Shown one piece after another: positions 1 through 7,241 of a DNA stretch of 30,152 bases. The notes below the pieces were generated by a model. That model worked only from the letters and a program-made list of their open reading frames with translations, had not been told where the DNA came from and did not search any database. Position 1 is the first letter of the stretch; the number at the start of each line of letters is the position of its first letter. The translations under genes were made by a program, and so were the position numbers. Source of the stretch: CAYUJH01 sp964394585 (GTDB lineage: Bacteria > Bacteroidota > Bacteroidia > Cytophagales > Flammeovirgaceae). The DNA lies in NCBI GenBank assembly GCA_964394585.1, contig CAYMYI010000047.1, forward strand, positions 1 through 30,152, given 5' to 3'.

Positions 1-48
1 CGCTTTGGCGAATTGGCAAAACAACAAAATAAAATTTCCCAACAGACT

Positions 49-153
49 CTAAGTCAATTTTCTTCTTTTTCCTATCGCATTCAGTGATGTAACAATGTCA
101 TTATACTCTCGATTACTAAAAAGATGAAATTGGTTGTTAGGGTTTATCGTCAT
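49..153 (-). CDS. short hypothetical ORF or gene remnant
   Basis: On the minus strand an ATG at 153 opens 34 codons ending at a stop at 49-51. The predicted peptide ends in IGKRRKLT and carries NREYNDIVTSLN, which reads like the natural C-terminus of a larger protein. The frame is open for 12 or more codons upstream of the ATG, up to an in-frame TAG in the 180-240 region, so this may be the tail of a truncated gene. I do not recognise it. It lies downstream of the PIN gene on the same strand, after the palindrome at 240-302. It could also be non-coding; nothing else in 1-239 looks like a gene. Confidence 0.22.
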   Translation of the reverse strand: MTINPNNQFHLFSNREYNDIVTSLNAIGKRRKLT

Positions 154-239
154 GTTCTGTTTTTTAGCGGAAAGAGCATTCCCCACAAGAGACCTAACCT
201 AATCCCCATAGTTAGTGGGTAAGTGCTAATCGGTTCCGT

Positions 240-302
240 CAACAAACGTCTTCATGTTTCGGCTCTACGAGCCACACGAAGACTTAGTGTTGTGCGTTTG
301 TT
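240..302. repeat. long imperfect palindrome at the end of the PIN gene
   Basis: Outer arms AACAAACG (241-248) and CGTTTGTT (295-302) are reverse complements. Inside them GTCTTCATGT (248-257) pairs with ACACGAAGAC (274-283) with one mismatch (G-T in RNA), and GGCTC (261-265) pairs with GAGCC (269-273). Three unpaired bases lie on one side, and 11 unpaired bases lie between the inner and outer right arms. The element overlaps the TAA stop of the PIN gene (301-303). There is no clear T-tract on the minus strand, so a simple intrinsic terminator is doubtful. An asymmetric palindrome directly after a gene also recalls an integron attC site, but I cannot match the canonical R-box consensus. Confidence 0.6.
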
Positions 303-813
303 ATTTTCTTCTTCGGGGTATAAGTGGTGTGGTTGGTTTAGCAGGCTCGTAAGCTTTTAAACCATTATCACCCGTAAATATCTCAACAATGTATCCACTT
401 TTTGAATAATAATCTGCAACATCTTTTATCGTTGCATCACCAATAGAAATCCCATGAGAAGCCAATTCTGGCCAATCATTAGCCAATTTTCTTACATTAT
501 CATCGATCCATAAAAGACTTTGTTCAGAAAATGCGGCCCAAGGATTTTCATTGTCAATTGACTTCATCAAAATATCACAAAACTTTTTAGCATATCCGAA
601 TCTGTCACCTGAGCGTTGGCTAATATGATTGCCAGTTTCAATAATTGTTGCGAGAGGTAGAATTAGCGTTGTTTTAGAGTTTACCTCTGCCTCTATTTTT
701 GTATTCACTCTTGTGTAATCCCATCTATCAGAATCACTGCCACATGTTTCAAAATCTGGTAACTGTAGCCAAACACAAAATATACTTGTATCTATAACTA
801 ATACTTTTTTCAT
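301..813 (-). CDS. PIN-domain nuclease-like protein
   Basis: This 170-aa protein has the layout of a PIN-fold ribonuclease: a first beta strand ending in VIDTS (Asp8), an acidic helix position in IIETGNH (Glu59), Asp126 in GISIGDATI and Asp149 in FTGDNGL. These four acidic residues fit the metal-binding active site of PIN enzymes, so it is probably an active Mg2+/Mn2+-dependent RNase (family inference). The C-terminus is basic (RRRK). It starts 6 nt after the stop of the ATPase gene, on the same strand, and is almost certainly co-transcribed with it. It is larger than a typical VapC toxin (about 130 aa), and no small antitoxin gene precedes it. The ATPase is the likely regulator or partner. 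Base composition is AT-rich compared with the core genes to the right. Confidence 0.75.
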   Translation of the reverse strand: MKKVLVIDTSIFCVWLQLPDFETCGSDSDRWDYTRVNTKIEAEVNSKTTLILPLATIIETGNHISQRSGDRFGYAKKFCDILMKSIDNENPWAAFSEQSLLWIDDNVRKLANDWPELASHGISIGDATIKDVADYYSKSGYIVEIFTGDNGLKAYEPAKPTTPLIPRRRK

Positions 814-819
814 GATTAA

Positions 820-2061
820 CTACTTTTTGACAGTCTCTTCGATAACACCATTAGAAGCAAGCCTACCTAAACTGCCACGACCTATTAGCTTAGGTAATTC
901 TTCGATTTCTTCTAAGAGCTTAATACAACTTTCTCCTCCTGTTTCACTCCTATATATCACGGAAATAAAAACAATCATTTCATTTCCAAGTGCATCGAGA
1001 AATGCGGGATTATGGGTAGTACAAATAATGTCAATTTTTCTGCTTGCCCCTACCTCTTTCAAAAACTTAACCAGTAAGTTAGCTCTCGATGGATGAAAAC
1101 CATTATCTATTTCTTCAATTACTAATAAACTATTCTCTTTTATTGTTAGTAAAGCAGTCATGATAGCTAAAAATCTTAAAGTTCCATCCGACATTCCTCT
1201 TGAATCAACAATGAATTGATCATCATACCATTTTTCTTCACAATAAAGCATAGCATCAGAGTGAAATTTACCTACTGTCTCGACCCATACTTTAGATATA
1301 TCTTTTTCAGGCAGCTTTTTTAAGTAATCAGTTAAAACGCCTTCTACCTCTTCTTTTCTCCCTGTTTCTAATGCAGCAAGAACACCTGAAATGTTTGAAG
1401 CATCAGACAACAATATATCTGAGAATTTTGAGTAATCCCGCATTAAAGAAGGTATTGGATCAAGTATAAAAATATTAGAAAGCTTGTTTAAAACTATATT
1501 TACGCCTTGTGTGACTTCTTTTATTAGTTTTAAAGATTGGCTTTGGTTCAAAACACTAAATGATCTTCTTAGATCTATTCTTTTGCCCCTTCCTTGAGTA
1601 TTAGTATTAAAGTAGGTAATAATACTTGGATCTTTAAGGTCTTCACTTGAAGTATAGAAAAGCCTTTTTTCATATCTTCTACCGGATGAAGTTCTTTTAA
1701 CTCTTAATAATGATTCAGACTTTATTTCAATTCTATTGTCATCTGTCTTCCCAATATTTATTTTATAAATGAAATCCGTTTTATCATCTTCGTCTGACTG
1801 AACAGTGACTGATATTTCTGAATCTGTTTCATTTTTTGATATAGCCCAATCTATCCCTCCTCTAATTCCTTTACTATCAATATCGCCAGCTATCGCTGAA
1901 CTTACTTGCTTACCTAAAGTAACTTTCTGAAGAAATAAGAGAGCATCTAATATATTTGACTTGCCACTTGCATTAGTCCCTATCAAAATCGTTAGAGGAT
2001 CAACATATAGCTTACTTTTCTTGAAGCTCTTCCAGTTCCTTAACTCAATTTCCTTTATCAT
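820..2061 (-). CDS. ABC/OLD-type AAA ATPase (AAA_21-like)
   Basis: This 413-aa protein is an SMC/ABC-type ATPase of the AAA_15/AAA_21 (OLD-like) group. Visible motifs are an N-terminal IELRNWKSF strand, Walker A GTNASGKS (residues 28-35), an ABC signature-like SDGTLRFL (about 291-298), Walker B LLVIEEID (312-319, with tandem Glu) and the switch His in TTHNP (His350). There is no TOPRIM nuclease domain after the ATPase, unlike full OLD or GajA proteins. The nuclease function is probably supplied by the PIN protein encoded 6 nt downstream. Several phage-defence systems pair such ATPases with a separate effector (PtuA/PtuB, AriA/AriB); a defence role here is inference. The gene is markedly AT-rich compared with genes from 2.57 kb onward, consistent with horizontal acquisition. 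Confidence 0.85.
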   Translation of the reverse strand: MIKEIELRNWKSFKKSKLYVDPLTILIGTNASGKSNILDALLFLQKVTLGKQVSSAIAGDIDSKGIRGGIDWAISKNETDSEISVTVQSDEDDKTDFIYKINIGKTDDNRIEIKSESLLRVKRTSSGRRYEKRLFYTSSEDLKDPSIITYFNTNTQGRGKRIDLRRSFSVLNQSQSLKLIKEVTQGVNIVLNKLSNIFILDPIPSLMRDYSKFSDILLSDASNISGVLAALETGRKEEVEGVLTDYLKKLPEKDISKVWVETVGKFHSDAMLYCEEKWYDDQFIVDSRGMSDGTLRFLAIMTALLTIKENSLLVIEEIDNGFHPSRANLLVKFLKEVGASRKIDIICTTHNPAFLDALGNEMIVFISVIYRSETGGESCIKLLEEIEELPKLIGRGSLGRLASNGVIEETVKK

Positions 2062-2093
2062 CTGTTTGGAGAATTTTGTTGAAAACTAAAGTA

Positions 2094-2123
2094 CAAACAT
2101 ATATTGAAAGGAACACTGTAAAA
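2094..2123 (-). promoter_or_regulatory. Bacteroidota-type promoter for the ATPase/PIN pair
   Basis: On the minus strand TATGTTTG (2101 to 2094) matches the Bacteroidota -7 consensus TAnnTTTG. A T-rich TTTT/TTTA stretch lies 17-18 nt upstream (2123-2119), where the -33 TTTG box is expected. The implied start site would give a leader of roughly 25-30 nt before the ATG at 2061. The -33 match is imperfect. Confidence 0.42.
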
Positions 2124-2549
2124 GATAATTTCACACAACACTTGTGTAAACGCATTACGTTTATTCCCCTTATCTCGATTGCGTTTATCTACCCTATTAG
2201 AGCCGATAACTACAACCACAAGTTTAAGTTATATAACATCAACTATATGAGCAAGAAGGTGGTGGAAAAAACTCACCGTAAGGAAGGTTGATTTTGAGGC
2301 TTTAGGTTTTCTTCTCATCCGATCAGGATACGAGATTAGAAAAGGATAAACGTGGGTTTCGGTATGCAGTTTTCGCTGTGGTTGGCGGTGAGTTAGGGTG
2401 TCCCCCAATAGCCGTATGCATCTCATATTTATTTTGATAAAGTGCTTAATTTAATGAATCGATTTTTTTTAAGAATTTATCAGACTTAATTTTCCCACTC
2501 GCAGCGGCGAACTGTTTAATCGTTTCGAGTAGAACACTCGTAGATAAAA
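2124..2549. other. stretch with no convincing gene
   Basis: No reading frame here has recognisable content; the short ORFs are low-complexity or lack family resemblance. It contains ACACAA/TTGTGT arms around 2132-2147 and an imperfect hairpin near 2308-2342 (TTCTCATCC opposite GGATACGAGA). It separates the AT-rich ATPase/PIN block from core metabolic genes and probably holds the promoter for the epimerase gene. Confidence 0.4.
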
Positions 2550-2573
2550 GTGATTCCGCAAAAACACGTTGTT

Positions 2574-3509
2574 ATGCATACTCCTAAATTCTCCATAGAG
2601 CGCAAACAGTTTGCAAATCAGGAAGTCATTCAGGTGAGCACTGCCGATCAGTCTACTTGGTTTTCGGTTTTTCCTCGTTACGGAGGGGCATTGCATGAGT
2701 TGGTAAGTCGGCATCAGCCCTTACTCGAAACCGCTTATGACCGCGCTTCATGGGTACTTCGCACACAAAACGCCTTTGCTGGGGCACAGCTTTGCCCCTT
2801 TCCCAACCGCATTCGAGGCGGGGTATATCGTTGGGAGGGGCAGTCTTATCAGTTGGCAACCAATGATCCGGCGGCTCCTAATGCCTTGCACGGCATTGTT
2901 TATCATCAGCATTTGGAGGAAATCGCTGCGGATGCCGAGAACGGTTCACTGGTTTTAGGTCTCGAATACAACGGCGACGTACCAGGGTATCCTTTCCCTT
3001 TTCGCCTAGAAAACACCTACCAATTAGTAGAAGATGGGCTTTTGGTGAAAACCAACATCACCAATCGGGCAGAACATGCCATTCCTATGGGGCACGGATG
3101 GCACCCCTATTTTTCGGTGGGTTCGCCCATCGATACGGCACAATTTCAGACTTCAGCTTCTTTGCTCTACCCTACCGATGCCAACTATATTCCCACGGGA
3201 GAAGCGCTCGCCTATCATCAGTTCAAAAAGTTGGAAAATATTGGAAACTACGCAGTGGATCATTGCTTTAAAGCAGATCAACAAGAAGAAAAGGCACGGC
3301 TTTACTTCCCTTCGAAGGGCATTACCTTAAAAGTGATGTCGCAGCGCTACGATTACCTCCAAGTATACATCCCTGAGCATAGAAAGTCCCTCGCTATTGA
3401 ACCCCAAAGTTGCCTCCCCGATGCGTTCAATAACGCTGTTGGTTTGGTAACGCTATCCCCTAAAGAGAGCGTAGTGTTTGATATGCGATTGGTCGTTGAA
3501 CATGAGTGA
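2574..3509 (+). CDS. aldose 1-epimerase family protein
   Basis: The 311-aa product looks like a GalM/YeaD-type mutarotase that interconverts alpha and beta anomers of aldoses. Motifs include PFPNRIRGG (sugar-binding Asn-Arg), NALHG, the catalytic-His segment HGWHPYF and, near the C-terminus, AIEPQS with the likely catalytic Glu. Length fits the family. There is no signal peptide, so it is probably cytoplasmic. The frame also opens at a GTG at 2550, but the ATG at 2574 gives a normal N-terminus (MHTPKFSIERK) and is preferred. It stands alone, convergent with the HTH gene downstream. The substrate cannot be told from sequence. Confidence 0.9.
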   Translation: MHTPKFSIERKQFANQEVIQVSTADQSTWFSVFPRYGGALHELVSRHQPLLETAYDRASWVLRTQNAFAGAQLCPFPNRIRGGVYRWEGQSYQLATNDPAAPNALHGIVYHQHLEEIAADAENGSLVLGLEYNGDVPGYPFPFRLENTYQLVEDGLLVKTNITNRAEHAIPMGHGWHPYFSVGSPIDTAQFQTSASLLYPTDANYIPTGEALAYHQFKKLENIGNYAVDHCFKADQQEEKARLYFPSKGITLKVMSQRYDYLQVYIPEHRKSLAIEPQSCLPDAFNNAVGLVTLSPKESVVFDMRLVVEHE

Positions 3510-3526
3510 TTTGCAGGGGGAGAGAC

Positions 3527-3585
3527 CCTCAATTGATATATTTACCTATCCTTTCGGTAGAAGTAGTAGCTATAACAAATTGAGG
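3527..3585. repeat. inverted repeat between convergent genes
   Basis: CCTCAATT (3527-3534) and AATTGAGG (3578-3585) are perfect 8-bp inverted arms, with a smaller internal pairing (TACC.../GGTA). The element sits between the stops of the epimerase (3509) and the HTH gene (3677). It may fold as a terminator-like structure, but no clean T-tract follows on either strand. Confidence 0.45.
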
Positions 3586-3676
3586 ATTTCCGCCCTTTTA
3601 TTTACCTGATTTTTACAGATTTACAAGCCCTCTCTTTCGCTAATTAGTTTGCTTAGAGTATCTTTCCTGCAAGAAA

Positions 3677-4168
3677 TCAACGGCTCAACAGCTTCAATTT
3701 GTATTGTAGTACTTTTAACTGAATTTCTAATTGATTTATCGCCGTTAAGCTCAGCTTATCGTTTAATTTTTCTTCTATTACTTTTAACCTTGCTTTAAAA
3801 AACCGATTGTTTTTTTTCTTTGATAGCTCAGCCAGACACGCTTCTTTTCCTTTAATACAATCCAACCGTTTCTGTTGCAACTGCTTCAGTTCTTTTTTCT
3901 TTTTGTAAATGAGTAGTCGGATTTTGTCTATCTCCCTCTGCTTGTATTGCTCGAACTCCTGTATTTCAAGGTCTTCTTGCAACTTTTTGCCATGGGAAAC
4001 ATCTGCCCAAGCAAGGGCCTGATAAATGGGGAAAACTTTGGAAAGCTGCTCTGCGGAAAGCCTTCGGTGGCCATTGGCAACCAACCGCACGAAGCTTTCC
4101 GATACGCCTAGGAATATCGCCAGTTCTTGGCTATTTAACTGATAACACGCCATTATTTCTTTTAACAT
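3677..4168 (-). CDS. small HTH (Xre-like) protein with coiled coil
   Basis: The 163-aa product starts with a helix-turn-helix resembling the Xre/Cro group (about residues 8-45: QLNSQELAIFLGVSES then FVRLVANGHRRLS). A long Lys/Glu/Leu-rich coiled coil (about 75-160) follows. It is probably a DNA-binding protein that oligomerises through the coil; its target is unknown. The ATG at 4168 is preferred over one 45 nt upstream, because the extension (MPLLKLFSVYLKLLL) is an unlikely N-terminus for an HTH protein. It is monocistronic between convergent and divergent neighbours. No phage or plasmid genes adjoin it. Confidence 0.6.
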   Translation of the reverse strand: MLKEIMACYQLNSQELAIFLGVSESFVRLVANGHRRLSAEQLSKVFPIYQALAWADVSHGKKLQEDLEIQEFEQYKQREIDKIRLLIYKKKKELKQLQQKRLDCIKGKEACLAELSKKKNNRFFKARLKVIEEKLNDKLSLTAINQLEIQLKVLQYKLKLLSR

Positions 4169-4437
4169 GAGTAACAATTTTAGATAAACAGAAAAAAGTT
4201 TCAGTAGTGGCAACAGGTTGAAATTAAAAAAAATTTTGTTACAGAGTTGAAAAACTGTGCGATTCCATCGTACAAGTACTCATCTGTGCTAACGGACTCA
4301 CTAGGCATTAGTACTCCACAACGAGAAACACTTTTGACACTGCCTTCCAATAGGTTGTCTTCAGGCTATACTGCATCTAATTAACGAGGGAAACGAAGCA
4401 AATCAAAACGAAGTGCCTGCTTTTACAAAAGGCTGTG

Positions 4438-4445
4438 TACTTTTG
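4438..4445 (+). promoter_or_regulatory. -7 box TACTTTTG upstream of the C69 gene
   Basis: TACTTTTG matches TAnnTTTG exactly and lies 22 nt before the ATG at 4468, giving a short leader. No good TTTG is found at -33 (CCTG is at the expected spacing), so this is a partial match. Confidence 0.4.
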
Positions 4446-4467
4446 CCAGAATTTTCAATGATATAGC

Positions 4468-5802
4468 ATGAGCAGTCTTTTTATAGCCACCCCTGCTTTT
4501 ACTAGCAATTGCACAATGATTTTTGGAAAAAATACAGATCGAGAACCCAACGAAGGGCAATCGATTTTGCGTGTTTTGGCAATGGAACAGCCCGATAAAG
4601 AAGTGCAATGTACCTATCGGGTAGTCCCCCAAGTGAAGCGAACGTTTGAAGTTATTTTAGCCAAGCCTTTCCATGCATGGGGGGCGGAAGCAGGCATTAA
4701 CGAGCATGGCGTTGCCATTGGCAATGCTACGGTATTTGGCAAGCTGAAATCTGACGGACGAAATTTGGGGCTTACCGGGCACGATATGGTTCGTTTGGCG
4801 TTAGAACGCACTCGAACCGCGGAGTTAGCGCTCGAAACCCTCTGTGGGTTGGTCAGTGCCTTTGGGCAAGATGCCGCCGATGGATACACCACTCCTTTCA
4901 CGGCACAAAACAGTTTTATCATCGCCGATGCGCGGCAAGCCTTTTTGTTAGAGACAGCAGGCAAACATTGGGTGGCTCAAAAAATTGAAACGGCGCAGGC
5001 AATCACCAATGCCTACACCATTGGAGAGCATTTCGATTACCACAGCAAAGGCGTCGTGGAGTTTGCCCATGCGCAAGGCTGGGTAAAAAAAGGCAAGGAG
5101 TTCTCGTTTAAAGAGGCATACGGTCTGCGAAAACAAGCGAAAAAACTACATGCCGAAACCACTTGCAATTACCTACTCCAACAAATGGAAACGCGCCGAG
5201 GTACGTTCGAGGTAGCTTTTGCTATCGATTTGCTTCGCTCGCACCATCCTTCTAAAAAGTTTAATCCTTCGGTGGCAAAGAAAGCTGCCGTTTGCAAGCA
5301 CATCACCACCGGGCAACAACAGTGGCAAACCAATAACTCTAGTATCTTCGAGTTGCGTCAGAGCGGTGTACATACGGCTTGGCTTACCGGCACTTCACAT
5401 CCTTGCTTATCGTTGTTTAAGCCCTTCTTTATTCCGGGGAAAAATTTGTACGAAGGGCTCGTGCGCGAACCAGCGAAACTGATTAACAATTCGCTATGGT
5501 GGCAAGCCGAACAGTTCCACCGTAAAGTGGCGCAAAATTACCGAGCAATGCACCAACATTTTGCTGAGGAACAAGTACACCTGCAAGAAGAGTGGCTTGG
5601 CGAAGAGCAACGCCTGATTCTTGAAAAGGCTACTAACGAAGAGCTTTCTGAGTTTTCTACGCAAACGTTTAACAAGCATCTAAAGCGGATTATGGAATGG
5701 AACTTTTACCTGAAGAAAAATCCCCCATCTTCTAAGCAGTTTTCGCCCATGTACAAACGCTTACTCGAACGGCTCACCCAAGAAGTTACCCCGGTAACGT
5801 AG
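4468..5802 (+). CDS. secernin/C69-like Ntn hydrolase with Ser at the nucleophile position
   Basis: The 444-aa protein belongs to the peptidase C69/secernin group of N-terminal nucleophile hydrolases. Diagnostic segments are IFGKNTDREPNEGQ (about residues 18-31) and AGINEHGVAIGNATVFG (about 75-91). Secernin-like bacterial proteins usually begin Met-Cys-Asp-Thr-(Leu/Phe)-Val-Ala-Leu-Pro, with Cys2 as nucleophile exposed after Met removal. Here the N-terminus is MSSLFIATP, in register, so residue 2 is Ser (codon AGC at 4471-4473). Cys15 falls outside the nucleophile position. The enzyme could use Ser, as some Ntn hydrolases do, or be inactive as a peptidase. No signal peptide is visible, so it is probably cytoplasmic. 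It is monocistronic. Confidence 0.82.
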   Translation: MSSLFIATPAFTSNCTMIFGKNTDREPNEGQSILRVLAMEQPDKEVQCTYRVVPQVKRTFEVILAKPFHAWGAEAGINEHGVAIGNATVFGKLKSDGRNLGLTGHDMVRLALERTRTAELALETLCGLVSAFGQDAADGYTTPFTAQNSFIIADARQAFLLETAGKHWVAQKIETAQAITNAYTIGEHFDYHSKGVVEFAHAQGWVKKGKEFSFKEAYGLRKQAKKLHAETTCNYLLQQMETRRGTFEVAFAIDLLRSHHPSKKFNPSVAKKAAVCKHITTGQQQWQTNNSSIFELRQSGVHTAWLTGTSHPCLSLFKPFFIPGKNLYEGLVREPAKLINNSLWWQAEQFHRKVAQNYRAMHQHFAEEQVHLQEEWLGEEQRLILEKATNEELSEFSTQTFNKHLKRIMEWNFYLKKNPPSSKQFSPMYKRLLERLTQEVTPVT

Positions 5803-5942
5803 CGGTTACAAACCAATTGGGCATGTAAATTTGTTATAGCGAAGAACTTGTTATCTAGTAAAAGCTTCAGTATCAGCAGAATGCTCGGCAACTCTTTTGA
5901 AAGTCTTGAAAGGGAGAATGCAACAAATTGGCATCTCTGAGG

Positions 5943-5950
5943 TATATTTG
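5943..5950 (+). promoter_or_regulatory. -7 box TATATTTG upstream of the NifU-like gene
   Basis: TATATTTG matches TAnnTTTG and would give a leader of about 45 nt before the ATG at 6002. No TTTG lies at the expected -33 spacing. It falls inside an upstream extension of the same frame (from 5897), which argues that the real start is the ATG at 6002. Confidence 0.32.
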
Positions 5951-6001
5951 ATAGATATTCAAAACTGTATACTTTATAGATTACCCTTAAACCGCATAGC
6001 T

Positions 6002-6262
6002 ATGATAGTGGAAACGAACGACTCAGGGTTGTTATCAAAAGTTGAAGAAGCACTGCAAACCATCAGGCCTTACCTAGAAGCCGACGGTGGCGATGTGCGC
6101 ATCGTGGAAATTACCCCTGAAAAAGAAGTACGGTTAGAACTGATGGGCGCTTGCGAAACCTGCCCTATGTCGGCAATGACGTTGAAGGCAGGCGTAGAGC
6201 AATCCATCAAAGCGGCAGTTCCTGAAATCACGGCTGTTACTGCTGTGAACGTGGAAGCATAG
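6002..6262 (+). CDS. NifU C-terminal-domain Fe-S scaffold protein
   Basis: This 86-aa protein is a stand-alone NifU-like domain (the Nfu type). It carries the diagnostic IRPYLEADGGDV (about 21-32) and the cluster-binding CETC (Cys51, Cys54) within MGACETCPMSAMTLK. Nfu proteins hold or deliver [4Fe-4S] clusters to apo-enzymes in the cytoplasm. The frame is open upstream to 5897, but the extension has no family resemblance and contains a promoter-like box, so the ATG at 6002 is chosen. Length is normal for the single-domain form. It is followed on the same strand, 61 nt away, by the phosphorylase gene; no other Fe-S assembly genes are in the window. Confidence 0.9.
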   Translation: MIVETNDSGLLSKVEEALQTIRPYLEADGGDVRIVEITPEKEVRLELMGACETCPMSAMTLKAGVEQSIKAAVPEITAVTAVNVEA

Positions 6263-6323
6263 CATTTCTACCTACTTGCCCTCTACACCAGACAAACCAC
6301 AAATGCCAATAATCCGATGAACA

Positions 6324-7241
6324 ATGCCAATCAGATTTAGGAAAACACCTTCTAATGCCAATGCCGATTCTGAGTTCCCGGCATCTGAGCTAATTCTGAA
6401 CAAAGACGGTAGCCTGTACCACTTAAATTTACGTCCTGAGCATATTTCTGACCGCATTATTACCGTAGGCGACCCCGGCCGCGTACACCGAGTGAGCCGC
6501 CTTTTTGATAGTATCGAATTTGAAATGCACCGCCGGGAGTTTATTACCCATACAGGGGTGTACAAAAAAAAGCGTATCACGGTGATGTCAACCGGAATGG
6601 GGACTGATAACATCGAAATCTTTTTAAATGAACTCGATGCCCTAGTCAATATCGACTTAAAGACACGCCGCCGTAAGCCATCGTTACAATCGCTCACCAT
6701 TGTGCGAGTGGGCACTTCTGCGAGCATTCGCGAGGAAATCCCTATTGGTACCCATCTTATTTCAACAGCGGCTTTCGGGCTCGATTCCCTCATGTTCTTT
6801 TATAAGATGAAACAAACGCCTGAGGAAAAAAGCCTTTGCAAAGCCTTTCGGAAACATATCAAGTTGCCATTCACTCCTTACTTTGCTTCAGCCCCTGAAT
6901 ACCTCGTTCAACATATGGATGAAAACTCCGATATGCTCAAAGGCTGTACTGTAACGCTTCCGGGGTTCTATGCACCGCAGGGGCGTACCTTACGCTACGA
7001 ACCTCGTTTCCCCGACATGCTCAACGAACTTGCCTACTTTAACGAGCAAGAACAATGGATTACTAATTTTGAAATGGAAACCGCCGGTTACTATGCGCTT
7101 GGTAAACTGTTAGGGCACAATATCCTTTCGGTAAATGCCATTGTTGCCAACCGCATTGCGCAAACCTTTTCGGAAAACGCCAATCATATTATTGATAGCC
7201 TCATTGAAAAAACCCTTGATAAATTGTGTACACTCCCATGA
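6324..7241 (+). CDS. nucleoside phosphorylase (uridine phosphorylase-like)
   Basis: The 305-aa product belongs to the PNP/UDP phosphorylase superfamily, which cleaves nucleosides with phosphate to give the base and (deoxy)ribose 1-phosphate. Visible motifs are VGDPGR (phosphate-binding loop, about 48-53), STGMGTDNIEI (about 89-99), IVRVGTS (126-132) and NFEMETA (248-254), where Glu250-Met251-Glu252 bind the ribose. The pattern is closest to uridine phosphorylase, but purine-type substrates cannot be excluded. The start is crowded by three copies of ATGCCAAT at 6303, 6324 and 6355; the first runs into a stop after a few codons, so 6324 is chosen. Its TGA overlaps the ATG of the TPR lipoprotein (ATGA), implying coupled translation. 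Confidence 0.88.
   Translation: MPIRFRKTPSNANADSEFPASELILNKDGSLYHLNLRPEHISDRIITVGDPGRVHRVSRLFDSIEFEMHRREFITHTGVYKKKRITVMSTGMGTDNIEIFLNELDALVNIDLKTRRRKPSLQSLTIVRVGTSASIREEIPIGTHLISTAAFGLDSLMFFYKMKQTPEEKSLCKAFRKHIKLPFTPYFASAPEYLVQHMDENSDMLKGCTVTLPGFYAPQGRTLRYEPRFPDMLNELAYFNEQEQWITNFEMETAGYYALGKLLGHNILSVNAIVANRIAQTFSENANHIIDSLIEKTLDKLCTLP

Noticed and set aside
301..813. VapBC-type toxin-antitoxin locus
   Set aside because: The PIN protein is preceded by a large ATPase gene and not by a small antitoxin gene, and it is longer than usual VapC.
2229..2426. Minus-strand 65-codon frame between the ATPase and epimerase genes
   Set aside because: No family resemblance, odd composition, overlaps another short frame, and has no operon context.
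2100..2549. tRNA or transposon end in the gap
   Set aside because: No cloverleaf or GGTTC-type T-arm, no transposase fragment and no matching terminal inverted repeats were found.
5897..6001. Longer NifU-like protein starting at 5897
   Set aside because: The extra 35 residues have no NifU similarity and contain a -7-type promoter box.
6303..6362. Three copies of ATGCCAAT as a functional repeat
   Set aside because: Short, unevenly spaced and partly inside the coding region; chance similarity around the start is more likely.
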